Shown here one piece after another: positions 51,921 through 59,962 of a DNA stretch of 64,000 bases. The stretch lies in contig JBAXHT010000001.1 of assembly GCA_037138755.1 (NCBI GenBank), forward strand, positions 1,459,805-1,523,804. The letters run 5' to 3'. Position 1 is the stretch's first letter. Every line of letters starts with the position of its first letter. The notes beneath the pieces were generated by a model that was given only the letters and a program-made list of their open reading frames with translations, was not told the DNA's origin and ran no database searches. This DNA comes from Armatimonadota bacterium (GTDB taxonomy: Bacteria; Armatimonadota; Fimbriimonadia; Fimbriimonadales; Fimbriimonadaceae). The position numbers and the translations under genes were made by a program.

Positions 51921-52652
51921 ATGTCCAGCTTCACCGAGATCGCCGAATTCTACGACGATCTCATGAAGCCCGTGCCCTACCGCATGTGGACCAGCTACTA
52001 CCTCCTCCTCCTCTCCATGCAGGGCGCAAAGCCCAAATCCGTCCTCGACGCCTGCTGCGGAACCGGAACCCTTACCCACATGCTCACCCACGAGGGCCTC
52101 GAAGTCGAAGGCTTCGACCTCAGCGAGCCCATGATCCGCCAAGCCCGCCTCAAAGCCGAACGCAGAAAACTCCCCCTCAGATTCGAAGTCGCCGACGCCC
52201 GAACCGTCGACATGGGCCGCAAGTACGATGCCGCACTCTGCTTCTTCGATAGCTTCAACAACATCACCGACCCCCAAGACCTGCTCAGAGCGTTTAAGAG
52301 AATCGCCGCCCACCTCCCCCCCGGCGGCTCATTCATCTTCGATCTCAACCTCGCCTACGCCTTCGAACAAAAGATGTTCAACCAGCAAGACATGAGCAAA
52401 TCCAGCAAAGTCCGCTACCGCTGGCGGGGCGACTACGACCCCCGAACCTGCATCATCAAAGTGAACATGCAATTCTGGGTCGGCGAACAACACTTCACCG
52501 AAACCCACACCCAACGCGCCTACGAAATCGAAGAAGTTGTCGACCTATTAGACGAAGCCAGCTTCCGCGATATCCGAGTGTTCGAATCCTACACCCTCAA
52601 CCCGCCGCGAGAGAAGTCAGACCGCGTTCATTTTGCGTGTATAAAGAAGTGA
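51921..52652 (+). CDS. Class I SAM-dependent methyltransferase
   Basis: The protein has 243 residues. Motif I VLDACCGTGTLTHML, motif II VEGFDLSEPMIRQA, FEVADARTVDM and ALCFFDSFNNITD (motif III-IV) are clear; CFFDSFNNI resembles bacterial ubiquinone or unassigned methyltransferases. The C-terminal part (YDPRTCIIKVNMQFWVG) is beta-rich. Substrate is unknown. It starts eight bases after the inverted-repeat element. Confidence 0.85.
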   Translation: MSSFTEIAEFYDDLMKPVPYRMWTSYYLLLLSMQGAKPKSVLDACCGTGTLTHMLTHEGLEVEGFDLSEPMIRQARLKAERRKLPLRFEVADARTVDMGRKYDAALCFFDSFNNITDPQDLLRAFKRIAAHLPPGGSFIFDLNLAYAFEQKMFNQQDMSKSSKVRYRWRGDYDPRTCIIKVNMQFWVGEQHFTETHTQRAYEIEEVVDLLDEASFRDIRVFESYTLNPPREKSDRVHFACIKK

Positions 52653-52656
52653 TTCG

Positions 52657-53172
52657 GTGGAAGTCTGGTCCGAGAATCTGCCCGAAAACCATGTCTACCT
52701 TCGACACTGTACGGTAACGTACCGACTGAACAATCCGGTCGGAAACCGTACTTGCCTCTGGGTCGCCGCGGACGGTAACTATCACGGCAACCTAGGTATG
52801 CAGCACGAAGACATTGTTTCACAGGCAAATGAGTCTGAGCTGTGGGGCGGCACTCTTGAGCTCATTAACGGACCTATAATACTGCTCAATAGGAACACGG
52901 CTGTCCGACTCGACAATCACTTCTGGGGAAGTTTGTCGACGCCTCTTGGCCCAATCTATTACAGTAGCTACTCTGCGACATTCCATTGGATGCTCGCGAG
53001 CGAGATTTGGTCCGGCAAACTGGACGGGCTTGACTTCTTCGTTCGTGATTACGATCCTCAAAGAAGAGTTGCCGAAGGTGGAATCGAGCTAGTCAACGAC
53101 TACACAAACTGGCGAGAAATTGAGCTTGACCCATTCGCAAAGCAAATTCGAATCCTCGACCGTCCAAGGTGA
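52657..53172 (+). CDS. Hypothetical protein
   Basis: The protein has 171 residues from GTG 52657, four bases after the methyltransferase. It is rich in aromatic residues and beta strands (CLWVAADGNYHGNL, DNHFWGSLSTPLGPIYYSSY, LDFFVRDYDPQRR) with no signal or membrane segment. I do not recognise the family. Confidence 0.55.
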   Translation: MEVWSENLPENHVYLRHCTVTYRLNNPVGNRTCLWVAADGNYHGNLGMQHEDIVSQANESELWGGTLELINGPIILLNRNTAVRLDNHFWGSLSTPLGPIYYSSYSATFHWMLASEIWSGKLDGLDFFVRDYDPQRRVAEGGIELVNDYTNWREIELDPFAKQIRILDRPR

Positions 53173-53187
53173 AGCCGAATCGAGGCA

Positions 53188-53769
53188 TCATAATTCAGCA
53201 TCTTCCTTTTCCATGCGCCGTGCGACCTCCTTAAGTTCTGCTGAAATCCTCACTCGTCTTAGTCTCTGAAGAACTCGGAAGTATCCAGCACTCAGTGCGA
53301 GCTGTCCGAGGCACCAGCCTGGAAGTGCCCATGCCGAAAGACTTACTCCCGTAAAATTCATGACCGGCCAGATGAGGATGAACGAGAATCCAGCGCGTAA
53401 ATAGAACTTCCTTGAGCCCCCGATAAAAGCGTAGCGGAGCCATCTCATCAGATCGAATCCGTGACGCGTGCCGAAAATCCAGTCGATTCTGAGCAGGAGC
53501 CACAGTGCTGCTAAACCAAAGCCCACCACAATCGCTTGCACCCAAAAGGTCGGATCCGACGTTTGAGCGCTTTTAGGGATACCGATCGCAAACAGCATCG
53601 AAAGAGTACTGATCAGCAACAGAGATAGCCTCAATAGGCAGACCCCAAATCCCGCCACCATTCCTCTGGCCACGAACCAATTGTACGCGAGAAGCCACCG
53701 CTTGGGCAAAGAAAGTAGTTCCCCTAAGAGAGAACGTAGAGAATCCCTAAAAAAATGAAATAGGGCCAT
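53188..53769 (-). CDS. Hypothetical membrane protein
   Basis: The protein has 193 residues. At least four hydrophobic segments (GFGVCLLRLSLLLISTLSM; AIVVGFGLAALWLLL; FSFILIWPVMNFTGV; LPGWCLGQLALSAGYF). No family recognised. Its start lies inside the 3' end of the gene at 53724 by 46 bases, so both form a pair read together. Confidence 0.6.
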   Translation of the reverse strand: MALFHFFRDSLRSLLGELLSLPKRWLLAYNWFVARGMVAGFGVCLLRLSLLLISTLSMLFAIGIPKSAQTSDPTFWVQAIVVGFGLAALWLLLRIDWIFGTRHGFDLMRWLRYAFIGGSRKFYLRAGFSFILIWPVMNFTGVSLSAWALPGWCLGQLALSAGYFRVLQRLRRVRISAELKEVARRMEKEDAEL

Positions 53770-54059
53770 GTGTTCGGGAGCTTATAGTCGAAAACTTCCC
53801 CTCGAAAAAACGCACGCCACATTTCAAATAGATCCCAGATCCCATAACCGATCACAACAATCGCGACGAGCCACTGCGCGGGCAGGGTAAGCAGATGCAG
53901 CCTGGGTGGCAGATGCTGTCTTTTCAAGCGATCAATATCGGAAGCCTCGTAATCCCCCGATCCCAGTTTGTCCGTGAACCGCATGATAACTACCTGAACT
54001 TCTCGTTCTGCGAACGCAAAAATCCGACTGACTCCAAAACTGCTGTACACTTCATCCAT
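53724..54059 (-). CDS. Hypothetical membrane protein, partner of the gene at 53188
   Basis: The protein has 111 residues from ATG 54059, or 86 from ATG 53984 (MRFTDKLGSG), which may be the true start. Two membrane segments (LPAQWLVAIVVIGYGIWDLF; WPYFIFLGILYVL). Its ATG at 54059 shares the CATG palindrome with the antitoxin ATG at 54058 on the other strand, another reason to favour 53984. Function unknown. Confidence 0.5.
   Translation of the reverse strand: MDEVYSSFGVSRIFAFAEREVQVVIMRFTDKLGSGDYEASDIDRLKRQHLPPRLHLLTLPAQWLVAIVVIGYGIWDLFEMWRAFFRGEVFDYKLPNTWPYFIFLGILYVLS
54046..54051 (+). promoter_or_regulatory. Leaderless-type -10 box (TACACT) of the toxin-antitoxin pair
   Basis: TACACT ends six bases before the ATG at 54058 with no Shine-Dalgarno sequence. 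Confidence 0.4.
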
Positions 54060-54228
54060 GAACCAACAAGAACCAGAGGTGCTGACTCCTGAGGAGTACG
54101 CCGCTATCGACCTAGTGCCGCCCCATCAGCCCGGAGACGGAATCCCGCTGAGCACAGCCGTCGAGCGAGCAAGAGCAAGGACGGCCGCTTGGCTTGGCGC
54201 GCATGAGGTGATTGAGAAATCCGCGTAG
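54058..54228 (+). CDS. Putative antitoxin of a ParE-type system
   Basis: ATG 54058 gives 56 residues: MNQQEPEVLTPEEYAAIDLV, then PLSTAVERARARTAAWLG. It is small, acidic at the start and helical at the end, a layout seen in antitoxins partnered with ParE/RelE toxins. It precedes the toxin by two bases. Assigned mainly by position; no DNA-binding motif is clear. Confidence 0.55.
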   Translation: MNQQEPEVLTPEEYAAIDLVPPHQPGDGIPLSTAVERARARTAAWLGAHEVIEKSA

Positions 54229-54230
54229 TT

Positions 54231-54554
54231 GTGCTCAGCACGTGGGCTGACCTCGACCTATCCGGGATCCACACGACCACCACAGCCGACTTCGGAATGA
54301 CCCAAGCTGACCGATACATCCAGTTCCTGGTCTCCGAAATGGAACTTATCGCCTCGATGCCTGGACTGGGTAGGCGCATCGCAGAACGACCAGGACGCCA
54401 AAGTTACATTGCCAAATGGCCCGGAGCCAAAGCGGGTCACCGAATTGTGTATGAGGTAACGGAAGAAAGCATCTACGTCGTTCGAATCCTTCACACCGCA
54501 ATGCAGTACTTCTTGTATATTGAAGACCAGATTTCGATGCCTCGGGATCCGTGA
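54231..54554 (+). CDS. ParE/RelE-family toxin
   Basis: The protein has 107 residues from GTG 54231. ADLDLSGIHTTTTADFGMTQADRYI split by helix, SMPGLGRRIAERPG and HRIVYEVTEESIYVVRILH are the expected ParE features. The family poisons gyrase (ParE) or cuts mRNA at the ribosome (RelE). The last residues ISMPRDP come from a repeat element that covers its 3' end, so the original C-terminus may have been replaced. Confidence 0.8.
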   Translation: MLSTWADLDLSGIHTTTTADFGMTQADRYIQFLVSEMELIASMPGLGRRIAERPGRQSYIAKWPGAKAGHRIVYEVTEESIYVVRILHTAMQYFLYIEDQISMPRDP

Positions 54555-54684
54555 TCCTGAGGCTACTCCGGCAGCCTCCCAAACGAGTCATAATCCCTGC
54601 CCTGTCCAAAGAGAATCCTAGGCTCGGGAGTCATGCCCAAAACCCATTCGTCTTAGCCTCGGGATTGAGAATCCTGAGGCATCG
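54535..54684. repeat. Inverted-repeat element overlapping the toxin gene end, 150 bp
   Basis: Two hairpins of the form GCCTCGGGAT-5-ATCCTGAGGC lie at 54539-54563 and 54656-54680. The outer ends CGATGCCTC and GAGGCATCG (54535-54543 and 54676-54684) are inverted to each other. A REPIN-like pair of palindromes is the best description. It spans the gap before the GH9 gene end. Confidence 0.65.
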
Positions 54685-54688
54685 AGAG

Positions 54689-56959
54689 TTACTTCGCCGA
54701 CCCCGCCAGAATCCCGTAGAACGCCGCCGCAGGACCTGTGTTCTGGTGCACCGTAAACTCGCTCGACATCGGCGAATTGCGGTTGCTGAACCACATCTCG
54801 TTCCCCGGCCACTGGTCAATATCGGGATAAGCCGTCTTGTTTGCCCAGTGCGAATCCCATGGCCCATTCCCGTAAGGCTTCTCCTTTCGCCAGGGTCCGT
54901 AAGGGATGAAGCCGGGTGGGAACTTGCCGAGGCACCAGAAGTCGAGGTGGAAGAACTGTGTCACGTTGCGGGGGCCGACCCCAGTCATCCAAACCATGTT
55001 CAAAGCGTTGGTGCCAAGGAAGTAATCCGCGGTCGTAAACAGCACGGATCGATATGCCCGAGATTTCTCAGGATCACTTTTTTCGGTCAGCTTCATCGCA
55101 ACTGCGACTTCGGGGATCAAAGGCGTTGTTTGCTGGCCAATGAGCATCGGCATATTGAAATCGCCACCCCAGCGAAGTGCCCGCTTCGAAGCCGACTCAA
55201 GCCCGTGAGAATTCGCCGTAGCAAGCACCGCTCCCCGAACCCGTTTCATCAACGCAGGGTCCGCCTTTGCCGCCGAGAGCGCATACAGTCCCAGACCGTA
55301 CTGCTGATCGCCCCAATAGATCGTCCACTCCTGAATATCCGCCCAATCCTTCTTCAATTGAGTCTCATAGGCCACGTCCTCCGTCAGAGCGAACAGCGCC
55401 GCCGCTGCATAGGTCCGGTAATCCTTCACCACCACTTCATCCTTCGCCAGCGTGTGAGCCAGCGCCCACCGGTAAGACTCCACGGCTTCCTTCTTCCAGT
55501 CAACCTTCTCCGGATCGTTCAGCCCCTGTGACTTCAACACCAGCGCAACATGCGCCGCCGCACCCGCATAGCGAAACGTCGACATCGGGTCCTCACCGGC
55601 AACAATCCAAGTCCGGTTCACGTCCTTCCAACTCGGCGTCCCTTCGCCGTCGGCTCCGAACTGGTCACCGCACACCCGCAACGAAAGCCCGCCCGTGCCG
55701 TACTTCTTCGCCAAAAGCTCCGATCGCAGTCGATACCCAAACCGAGGCAGCCACATTGCCTCATCCAGGATGTCCGGAATCCCGTTCCCGCTCTCCGGAA
55801 TGTTCAAATCCCCATCCCGAAAGTTCTCTGGAGCGATCTGAAAAGCCATCAGCAACTCAGTCGCCACCCGCAAGTGCGTCGGATAACTATCCCAATCCCC
55901 CGCATCCTGATACCAACCCCAGGCATCCAGCGGTCCCTTGATCCCCGCCTCCATCGCCGCCTTATCTTCAGGTGTCGAATCCGAAGTCTTCCAGTCCAAC
56001 ATCCGAGAAGTGGTGTAAACCAGCTTTCCCTTGAATCCGGGAGTAAGCAGAGGGTTATGCGGAGCTGGCCGAACTGATTCGGTAAATGGCTTCTTGAGCT
56101 CGATCCCGGAGCGATTGTGATACAGCGATCTCGTAGTCGCGACATAGGCTTCGCGCAAGGCATCTGCTTTGATCTTGAACGGGAATGAGGTCCCGGTGCC
56201 ATCTACTTTGAGTCGGTACGAACCAGGCGTTTTGAACGAAGAAAAGTCGCAGTCATAAACGTCGGCGTTCAGATAGTTGCCAAAAGGTTTCGACTCCTGA
56301 ACGTGTGCCGTCTCAGGCTCAGACCGCTTCTTGCGGAATGCAACTTTTCCTTCAAAAACGCTCTTTCCTTGACTGTCGATCAGGCGAAACGGCTTACCTG
56401 AGAACGGTGCGTAGTCCACCGAACCCATGTCCCCGGCCCAATGGTACAGGTAACCGTACTTGGCTGGCGCATCGGGAACGTAGCCAAGAAGGTTCACGTG
56501 TATCGCTTCACTCCTCATTGAGTCGTCGACTTTTACAATTTGCTTATCACATAGTCCCTTCGGAAGGGAAATCGAGGTGCTACTCCCTGTTGATACAGCA
56601 CTCGGTAGAACTACGTAGAGCCAATGCTCTTTGACGTGATCAGGGCGGTCGTTCTCAAACCGGTCTCCCACCCATCGATCTGTAAACCAAGCAAAGTCGG
56701 TCCCTTTGGACTTTCTTCCGATGCGTAGCGCGGTCTGACTTCCAACGCGAAAGTTACTGGCGTTCGTTGCCTGACCGACGTTCATCGGTGCGGTGAATAC
56801 TTGGTCGTCCGTATGCTTTTGTCCCAGCGAGTGGTGCTTCACATAGCCTTCGTTCAAATGAACCATTGCTATAGAAGGAGCGATGAGGCAGGCATCCACC
56901 AGTTGAGGCGTCAAAGGCGCGCTACCTTGGGACAGCAATAGCAGCGAGAACGCAAGCAT
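54689..56959 (-). CDS. Glycoside hydrolase family 9 enzyme (endo-glucanase-like), exported
   Basis: The protein has 756 residues. A signal (MLAFSLLLLSQGSA) is followed by a variable region (about 20-150), an Ig-like cellulase N-terminal domain (about 150-270, SEAIHVNLLGYVPDAPAKYG split) and the GH9 (alpha/alpha)6 barrel: GWYQDAGDWDSYPTHL with the DAGD catalytic base motif, SGNGIPDILDEAMW, and late NRNSPMSSEFTVHQNTGPA with the acid Glu. It would cut beta-1,4-glucan outside the cell. ATG 56959 follows a TAAGAT box by six bases. Confidence 0.88.
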   Translation of the reverse strand: MLAFSLLLLSQGSAPLTPQLVDACLIAPSIAMVHLNEGYVKHHSLGQKHTDDQVFTAPMNVGQATNASNFRVGSQTALRIGRKSKGTDFAWFTDRWVGDRFENDRPDHVKEHWLYVVLPSAVSTGSSTSISLPKGLCDKQIVKVDDSMRSEAIHVNLLGYVPDAPAKYGYLYHWAGDMGSVDYAPFSGKPFRLIDSQGKSVFEGKVAFRKKRSEPETAHVQESKPFGNYLNADVYDCDFSSFKTPGSYRLKVDGTGTSFPFKIKADALREAYVATTRSLYHNRSGIELKKPFTESVRPAPHNPLLTPGFKGKLVYTTSRMLDWKTSDSTPEDKAAMEAGIKGPLDAWGWYQDAGDWDSYPTHLRVATELLMAFQIAPENFRDGDLNIPESGNGIPDILDEAMWLPRFGYRLRSELLAKKYGTGGLSLRVCGDQFGADGEGTPSWKDVNRTWIVAGEDPMSTFRYAGAAAHVALVLKSQGLNDPEKVDWKKEAVESYRWALAHTLAKDEVVVKDYRTYAAAALFALTEDVAYETQLKKDWADIQEWTIYWGDQQYGLGLYALSAAKADPALMKRVRGAVLATANSHGLESASKRALRWGGDFNMPMLIGQQTTPLIPEVAVAMKLTEKSDPEKSRAYRSVLFTTADYFLGTNALNMVWMTGVGPRNVTQFFHLDFWCLGKFPPGFIPYGPWRKEKPYGNGPWDSHWANKTAYPDIDQWPGNEMWFSNRNSPMSSEFTVHQNTGPAAAFYGILAGSAK

Positions 56960-56985
56960 CTCAACATCTTACAGTTGAGATTGGA

Positions 56986-57513
56986 TTATCGATTTACACT
57001 TCTGCGCTTTGCAGATATGATTTCCGTGTTCATCCCCGCCCAGTGCAGCATTCCGCCGTACCGGCCGTGCTCCATCTTAATGCACTTATCCTGCACCGCA
57101 ACTAGCCCCGCGTCAATCGCCCGAGACCCGGCGTCGAAGTTGATAATCCGCAACTGCGACCAAACCGCCTTCGCGCCATTCGCAATCGCCTGGTCGGTGA
57201 TGTCCCACATCTCATGCCCAGGCCGAAAAACGTTGACGACATCCACCGCAAACGGCACCTCCGCCAACGACCGATAAACCTTCTGCCCCAGAATGAAATC
57301 CGCCTTCGGATGAACCGGAATCACTTCAAAACCTTCATCAAGAAGATAGGAAGCAACCATATTCGAAGCCTTGGTCGACTCCGTCGAAAGCCCAATAATC
57401 GCAACCTTCCGCATCGAAGCCAACAGCTTCTGAATCTGGTCGCCATTCTGATACCGCTCCCGCTGCTCCGCAGTCAGGGTCGTGTTCAAGTTAATGCTAC
57501 AAGCGATACTCAT
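56986..57513 (-). CDS. CoA-binding domain protein (YccU-like)
   Basis: The protein has 175 residues from ATG 57513. KVAIIGLSTESTKASNMVAS is the Rossmann nucleotide loop, then GFEVIPVHPKADFILGQKVY and VVNVFRPGHE, a match to the CoA_binding_2 family. The N-terminal extension is about 30 residues. Biochemistry is unproven for this family. It overlaps the metY stop by four bases and is co-transcribed with it. Confidence 0.85.
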   Translation of the reverse strand: MSIACSINLNTTLTAEQRERYQNGDQIQKLLASMRKVAIIGLSTESTKASNMVASYLLDEGFEVIPVHPKADFILGQKVYRSLAEVPFAVDVVNVFRPGHEMWDITDQAIANGAKAVWSQLRIINFDAGSRAIDAGLVAVQDKCIKMEHGRYGGMLHWAGMNTEIISAKRRSVNR

Positions 57514-58793
57514 GCCTTCTCCAAAGCCTGCTCCAGGTCCCAAATCAAATCGTCCGTCGTCTCCAGACCTACCGACAACCGAATCATCCCCGGCGTGATC
57601 CGCGCCGCTTCAAGTTCAGAGTCCGACATCTGTTGGTGCGTCGTGCTCGCTGGGTGAATTACGAGGCTCTTTGCATCGCCAACGTTCGCAAGGTGCGAGA
57701 ACAACTGCAAAGACTCAATGAACCTCTTGCCCGCCTGACGCGCATCGGTACCCGAAATCTCAAAAGCAAACACCGCCCCCGCCCCCTTCGGCAGATATTT
57801 CTGAACCCGATCATGATGCGGGTGAGAGGGAAGTCCGGCGTAGTGAACCCGGCCCACCTTTGGATGAGCCTCAAGGAACCGGGCAACCGCCAAAGCATTA
57901 GAGACATGCCGCTCCATCCGAAGCGACAAGGTCTCGAGTCCTTGCAACAAGTTAAAAGCGTTCGTCGGCGAGATACATGCCCCGGTGTCCCGAATCGTCT
58001 CCGCACGCAGCTTCATTAAGAAAGCGTAATGACCAAACGTATCAAAGAACCGCATCCCGTGATAACTCGGCGAAGCATCTGCGATGGTAGGGAAACCCGA
58101 GAAATCAAAGTTTCCAGAGTCTGTCACCACGCCGCCAATCGACGTCCCGTGACCACCAATAAACTTCGTCGCCGAGTGCAGAACAATCGTTGCTCCGTGC
58201 TCAATCGGACGGCAAAGATAAGGCGTCGCGAATGTCGAGTCAACCACCAAAGGAATCCCTTTGGAATCACCCAAAGCAGCCAAAGCTGAAAGATCAGGAA
58301 TCGAGTTAATCGGGTTACCGATCGTCTCGACAAACAACATCCGTGTCTTTGGGGTGACCGCTTCTTCCCAGTCCGAATCCCGATCCGGATCGACAAACGT
58401 GACGTCGATGCACAGCTTCTTGAGCGTGTGGGCAAACATCGTCATCGTCCCGCCATAAAGCTGGTTCGATGCAACAATATGATCGCCCGGCGAGCAAAGG
58501 GTCATCACCACCCCAAACTCCGCGGCCATCCCGCTGGCGGTCGCCACTGCGCCAGTCGCGCCTTCCAAAGAAGCAACCCGCTCCTCAAAAACCGCCGTCG
58601 TCGGGTTACTAATCCGCGAATAGATATTGCCGTACTGCTTCAACTCAAAGAGGTGAGCCGCTTCATCGGTGTCCTTGAAAACATAACTCGTCGTCTGGTG
58701 AATCGGTACCGCCCTAGCCCCCACGAATGGGTCAGGCACCTGCCCGGCGTGGAGCATTTTGGTTTCGAATCCGAACTGACGGGAGGAACTCAC
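57510..58793 (-). CDS. metY: O-acetylhomoserine (thiol)-lyase MetY
   Basis: The protein has 427 residues from GTG 58793. It starts VSSSRQFGFETKMLHAGQVP and has YGNIYSRISNPTTAVFEERV split, VASLEGATGAVATASGMAA, the PLP-lysine segment LHSATKFIGGHGTSIGG, and the late LVIHPASTTHQQM. The enzyme makes homocysteine from O-acetylhomoserine and sulfide. A longer open frame begins at 59051 but the first 86 codons are not family-like; the GTG lies seven bases after CATAAT on the minus strand. Confidence 0.92.
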   Translation of the reverse strand: MSSSRQFGFETKMLHAGQVPDPFVGARAVPIHQTTSYVFKDTDEAAHLFELKQYGNIYSRISNPTTAVFEERVASLEGATGAVATASGMAAEFGVVMTLCSPGDHIVASNQLYGGTMTMFAHTLKKLCIDVTFVDPDRDSDWEEAVTPKTRMLFVETIGNPINSIPDLSALAALGDSKGIPLVVDSTFATPYLCRPIEHGATIVLHSATKFIGGHGTSIGGVVTDSGNFDFSGFPTIADASPSYHGMRFFDTFGHYAFLMKLRAETIRDTGACISPTNAFNLLQGLETLSLRMERHVSNALAVARFLEAHPKVGRVHYAGLPSHPHHDRVQKYLPKGAGAVFAFEISGTDARQAGKRFIESLQLFSHLANVGDAKSLVIHPASTTHQQMSDSELEAARITPGMIRLSVGLETTDDLIWDLEQALEKA

Positions 58794-58820
58794 TATATCT
58801 ATTATGGTTCTAGCTCTTGG

Positions 58821-58826
58821 TAATAT
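58821..58826 (+). promoter_or_regulatory. Leaderless-type -10 box (TAATAT)
   Basis: TAATAT ends six bases before the GTG at 58833; no Shine-Dalgarno sequence. It diverges from the metY start on the other strand. Confidence 0.4.
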
Positions 58827-58832
58827 CCCCGA

Positions 58833-59465
58833 GTGTCCGAGTGGAATCGAATCGTTCTTAGTCCAGCTCTTAAGAAGTCTGACGTTTCTTTTGCACTCGA
58901 CGAGGACCTCTCCGAAGTGTCGAAGGACTGGAACCTCCAGCCAACCGAAGAGATTCTGAAGCGGATCATAGGCCTTTGGTGCGCAGCAGGCTACGCACAA
59001 ACAAAGTTCAGTCCCTACTTTCCTGAATACGTTGAAACCAACAATATTCATGATTGGTTGACAGGTCCGGAGCGGAGGTTTGTGTTCACCGAGAAGCCAG
59101 GCAAATCAGACCAGATTCACTTTAGCTGGCGAACTGAGCACCTCTATTTCTTACTGTGGTGTGTTGGAGTTATCCCTCAAATAGATTTGCCAATAATGCA
59201 GTCCCGGATTGGCGACGTATTCGACTTGTTTCCGCAAGACATGGAGCCACCGGACGTGCTAAGACAAGCAATGAAAGTCCGACCAAAGGAAGACATCGTT
59301 GCGTGGGCAGAAGTCCTCTATGAGGTGCACGGAGCCCTCCGGCGCGGAAAGCTAAAGAAAACCAAGATTTCTATTGAAATCGTTCAAGAGTGGCACCACG
59401 CCGTCAACTGGATACTTGATGTTTGCCCCGGCGAATCTTGGGAGTTTGTGACGGCGGATACCTAG
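58833..59465 (+). CDS. DUF4272-like protein
   Basis: The protein has 210 residues from GTG 58833. The segment SWRTEHLYFLLWCVGVIPQI (a WxxE..L.LLWxxG pattern) and EEILKRIIGLWCAAGY fit the DUF4272 family of unknown function. No signal or membrane segment. Its end overlaps the convergent cupin gene by four bases. Confidence 0.65.
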   Translation: MSEWNRIVLSPALKKSDVSFALDEDLSEVSKDWNLQPTEEILKRIIGLWCAAGYAQTKFSPYFPEYVETNNIHDWLTGPERRFVFTEKPGKSDQIHFSWRTEHLYFLLWCVGVIPQIDLPIMQSRIGDVFDLFPQDMEPPDVLRQAMKVRPKEDIVAWAEVLYEVHGALRRGKLKKTKISIEIVQEWHHAVNWILDVCPGESWEFVTADT

Positions 59466-59899
59466 TAGCGAATAAACTCCCGAACCGCGTCATCTGACCG
59501 TAAGTACTCCAACTCCTCTTCGCCCGGGCGCTGGGGACGATCTCGCTCGCACGCCACAATGCAAAGGAACCCCAGCGGCGAATCCTCATCCGCCCGGAAC
59601 TGGTGCCAAGTCATCGGCGGAATATGGACGATATCCTGGCAACAAATCTCCGAAACCGTATCGCGAACCAAAACCCGTCCCCGACCCCGGATCACCATCA
59701 CCGCGTGCTGATGCTCATGTCGCTCCAGAGTCGAGTGACCACCCGGACCAACTTCGAAATACCGAAACTCAACCGGCAAATCGCCCTGCCCCTCCAGCAT
59801 CACCTGCCTAGTGACGTCGCGGAACATATCGCCGTCCTCCTTGTAAGGAAGAACCTCAATCCCCTCCCACCGAAAATCACCCGTTGCCTTAACGATCAT
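59462..59899 (-). CDS. Cupin domain protein
   Basis: The protein has 145 residues. A single cupin fold: FEVGPGGHSTLERHEHQHAVMVIRG split at the metal motif (G-x5-HxH-like with H-x-H-x2 pattern), then VSEICCQDIVHIPPMTWHQFRA with the second motif His. These small cupins bind metals or sugars or act as isomerases; here the substrate is unknown. The N-terminus IVKATGDFRWEGIEVLPYKE is family-like. Confidence 0.8.
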   Translation of the reverse strand: MIVKATGDFRWEGIEVLPYKEDGDMFRDVTRQVMLEGQGDLPVEFRYFEVGPGGHSTLERHEHQHAVMVIRGRGRVLVRDTVSEICCQDIVHIPPMTWHQFRADEDSPLGFLCIVACERDRPQRPGEEELEYLRSDDAVREFIRY

Positions 59900-59950
59900 G
59901 ATAAGTAGTTACTTCTACGCCAGTTTACTTGCCAATGCCAGAGGCTCGCA

Positions 59951-59956
59951 TATAAT
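59951..59956 (+). promoter_or_regulatory. Leaderless-type consensus -10 box (TATAAT)
   Basis: A consensus TATAAT ends six bases before the GTG at 59963. TTGCCA (59930-59935), 15 bases upstream, may be the -35 box. Confidence 0.55.
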
Positions 59957-59962
59957 GAACTC

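Noticed and set aside
54551-55531. Long rightward open frame opposite the GH9 gene
   Set aside because: It is the antisense of a well-supported GH9 catalytic domain. Its composition (Arg/Pro/His-rich) is that of a shadow frame.
57510-59051. 513-residue form of MetY
   Set aside because: The first 86 codons have no similarity to the PLP enzyme family and lie over the divergent promoter and the DUF4272 gene.
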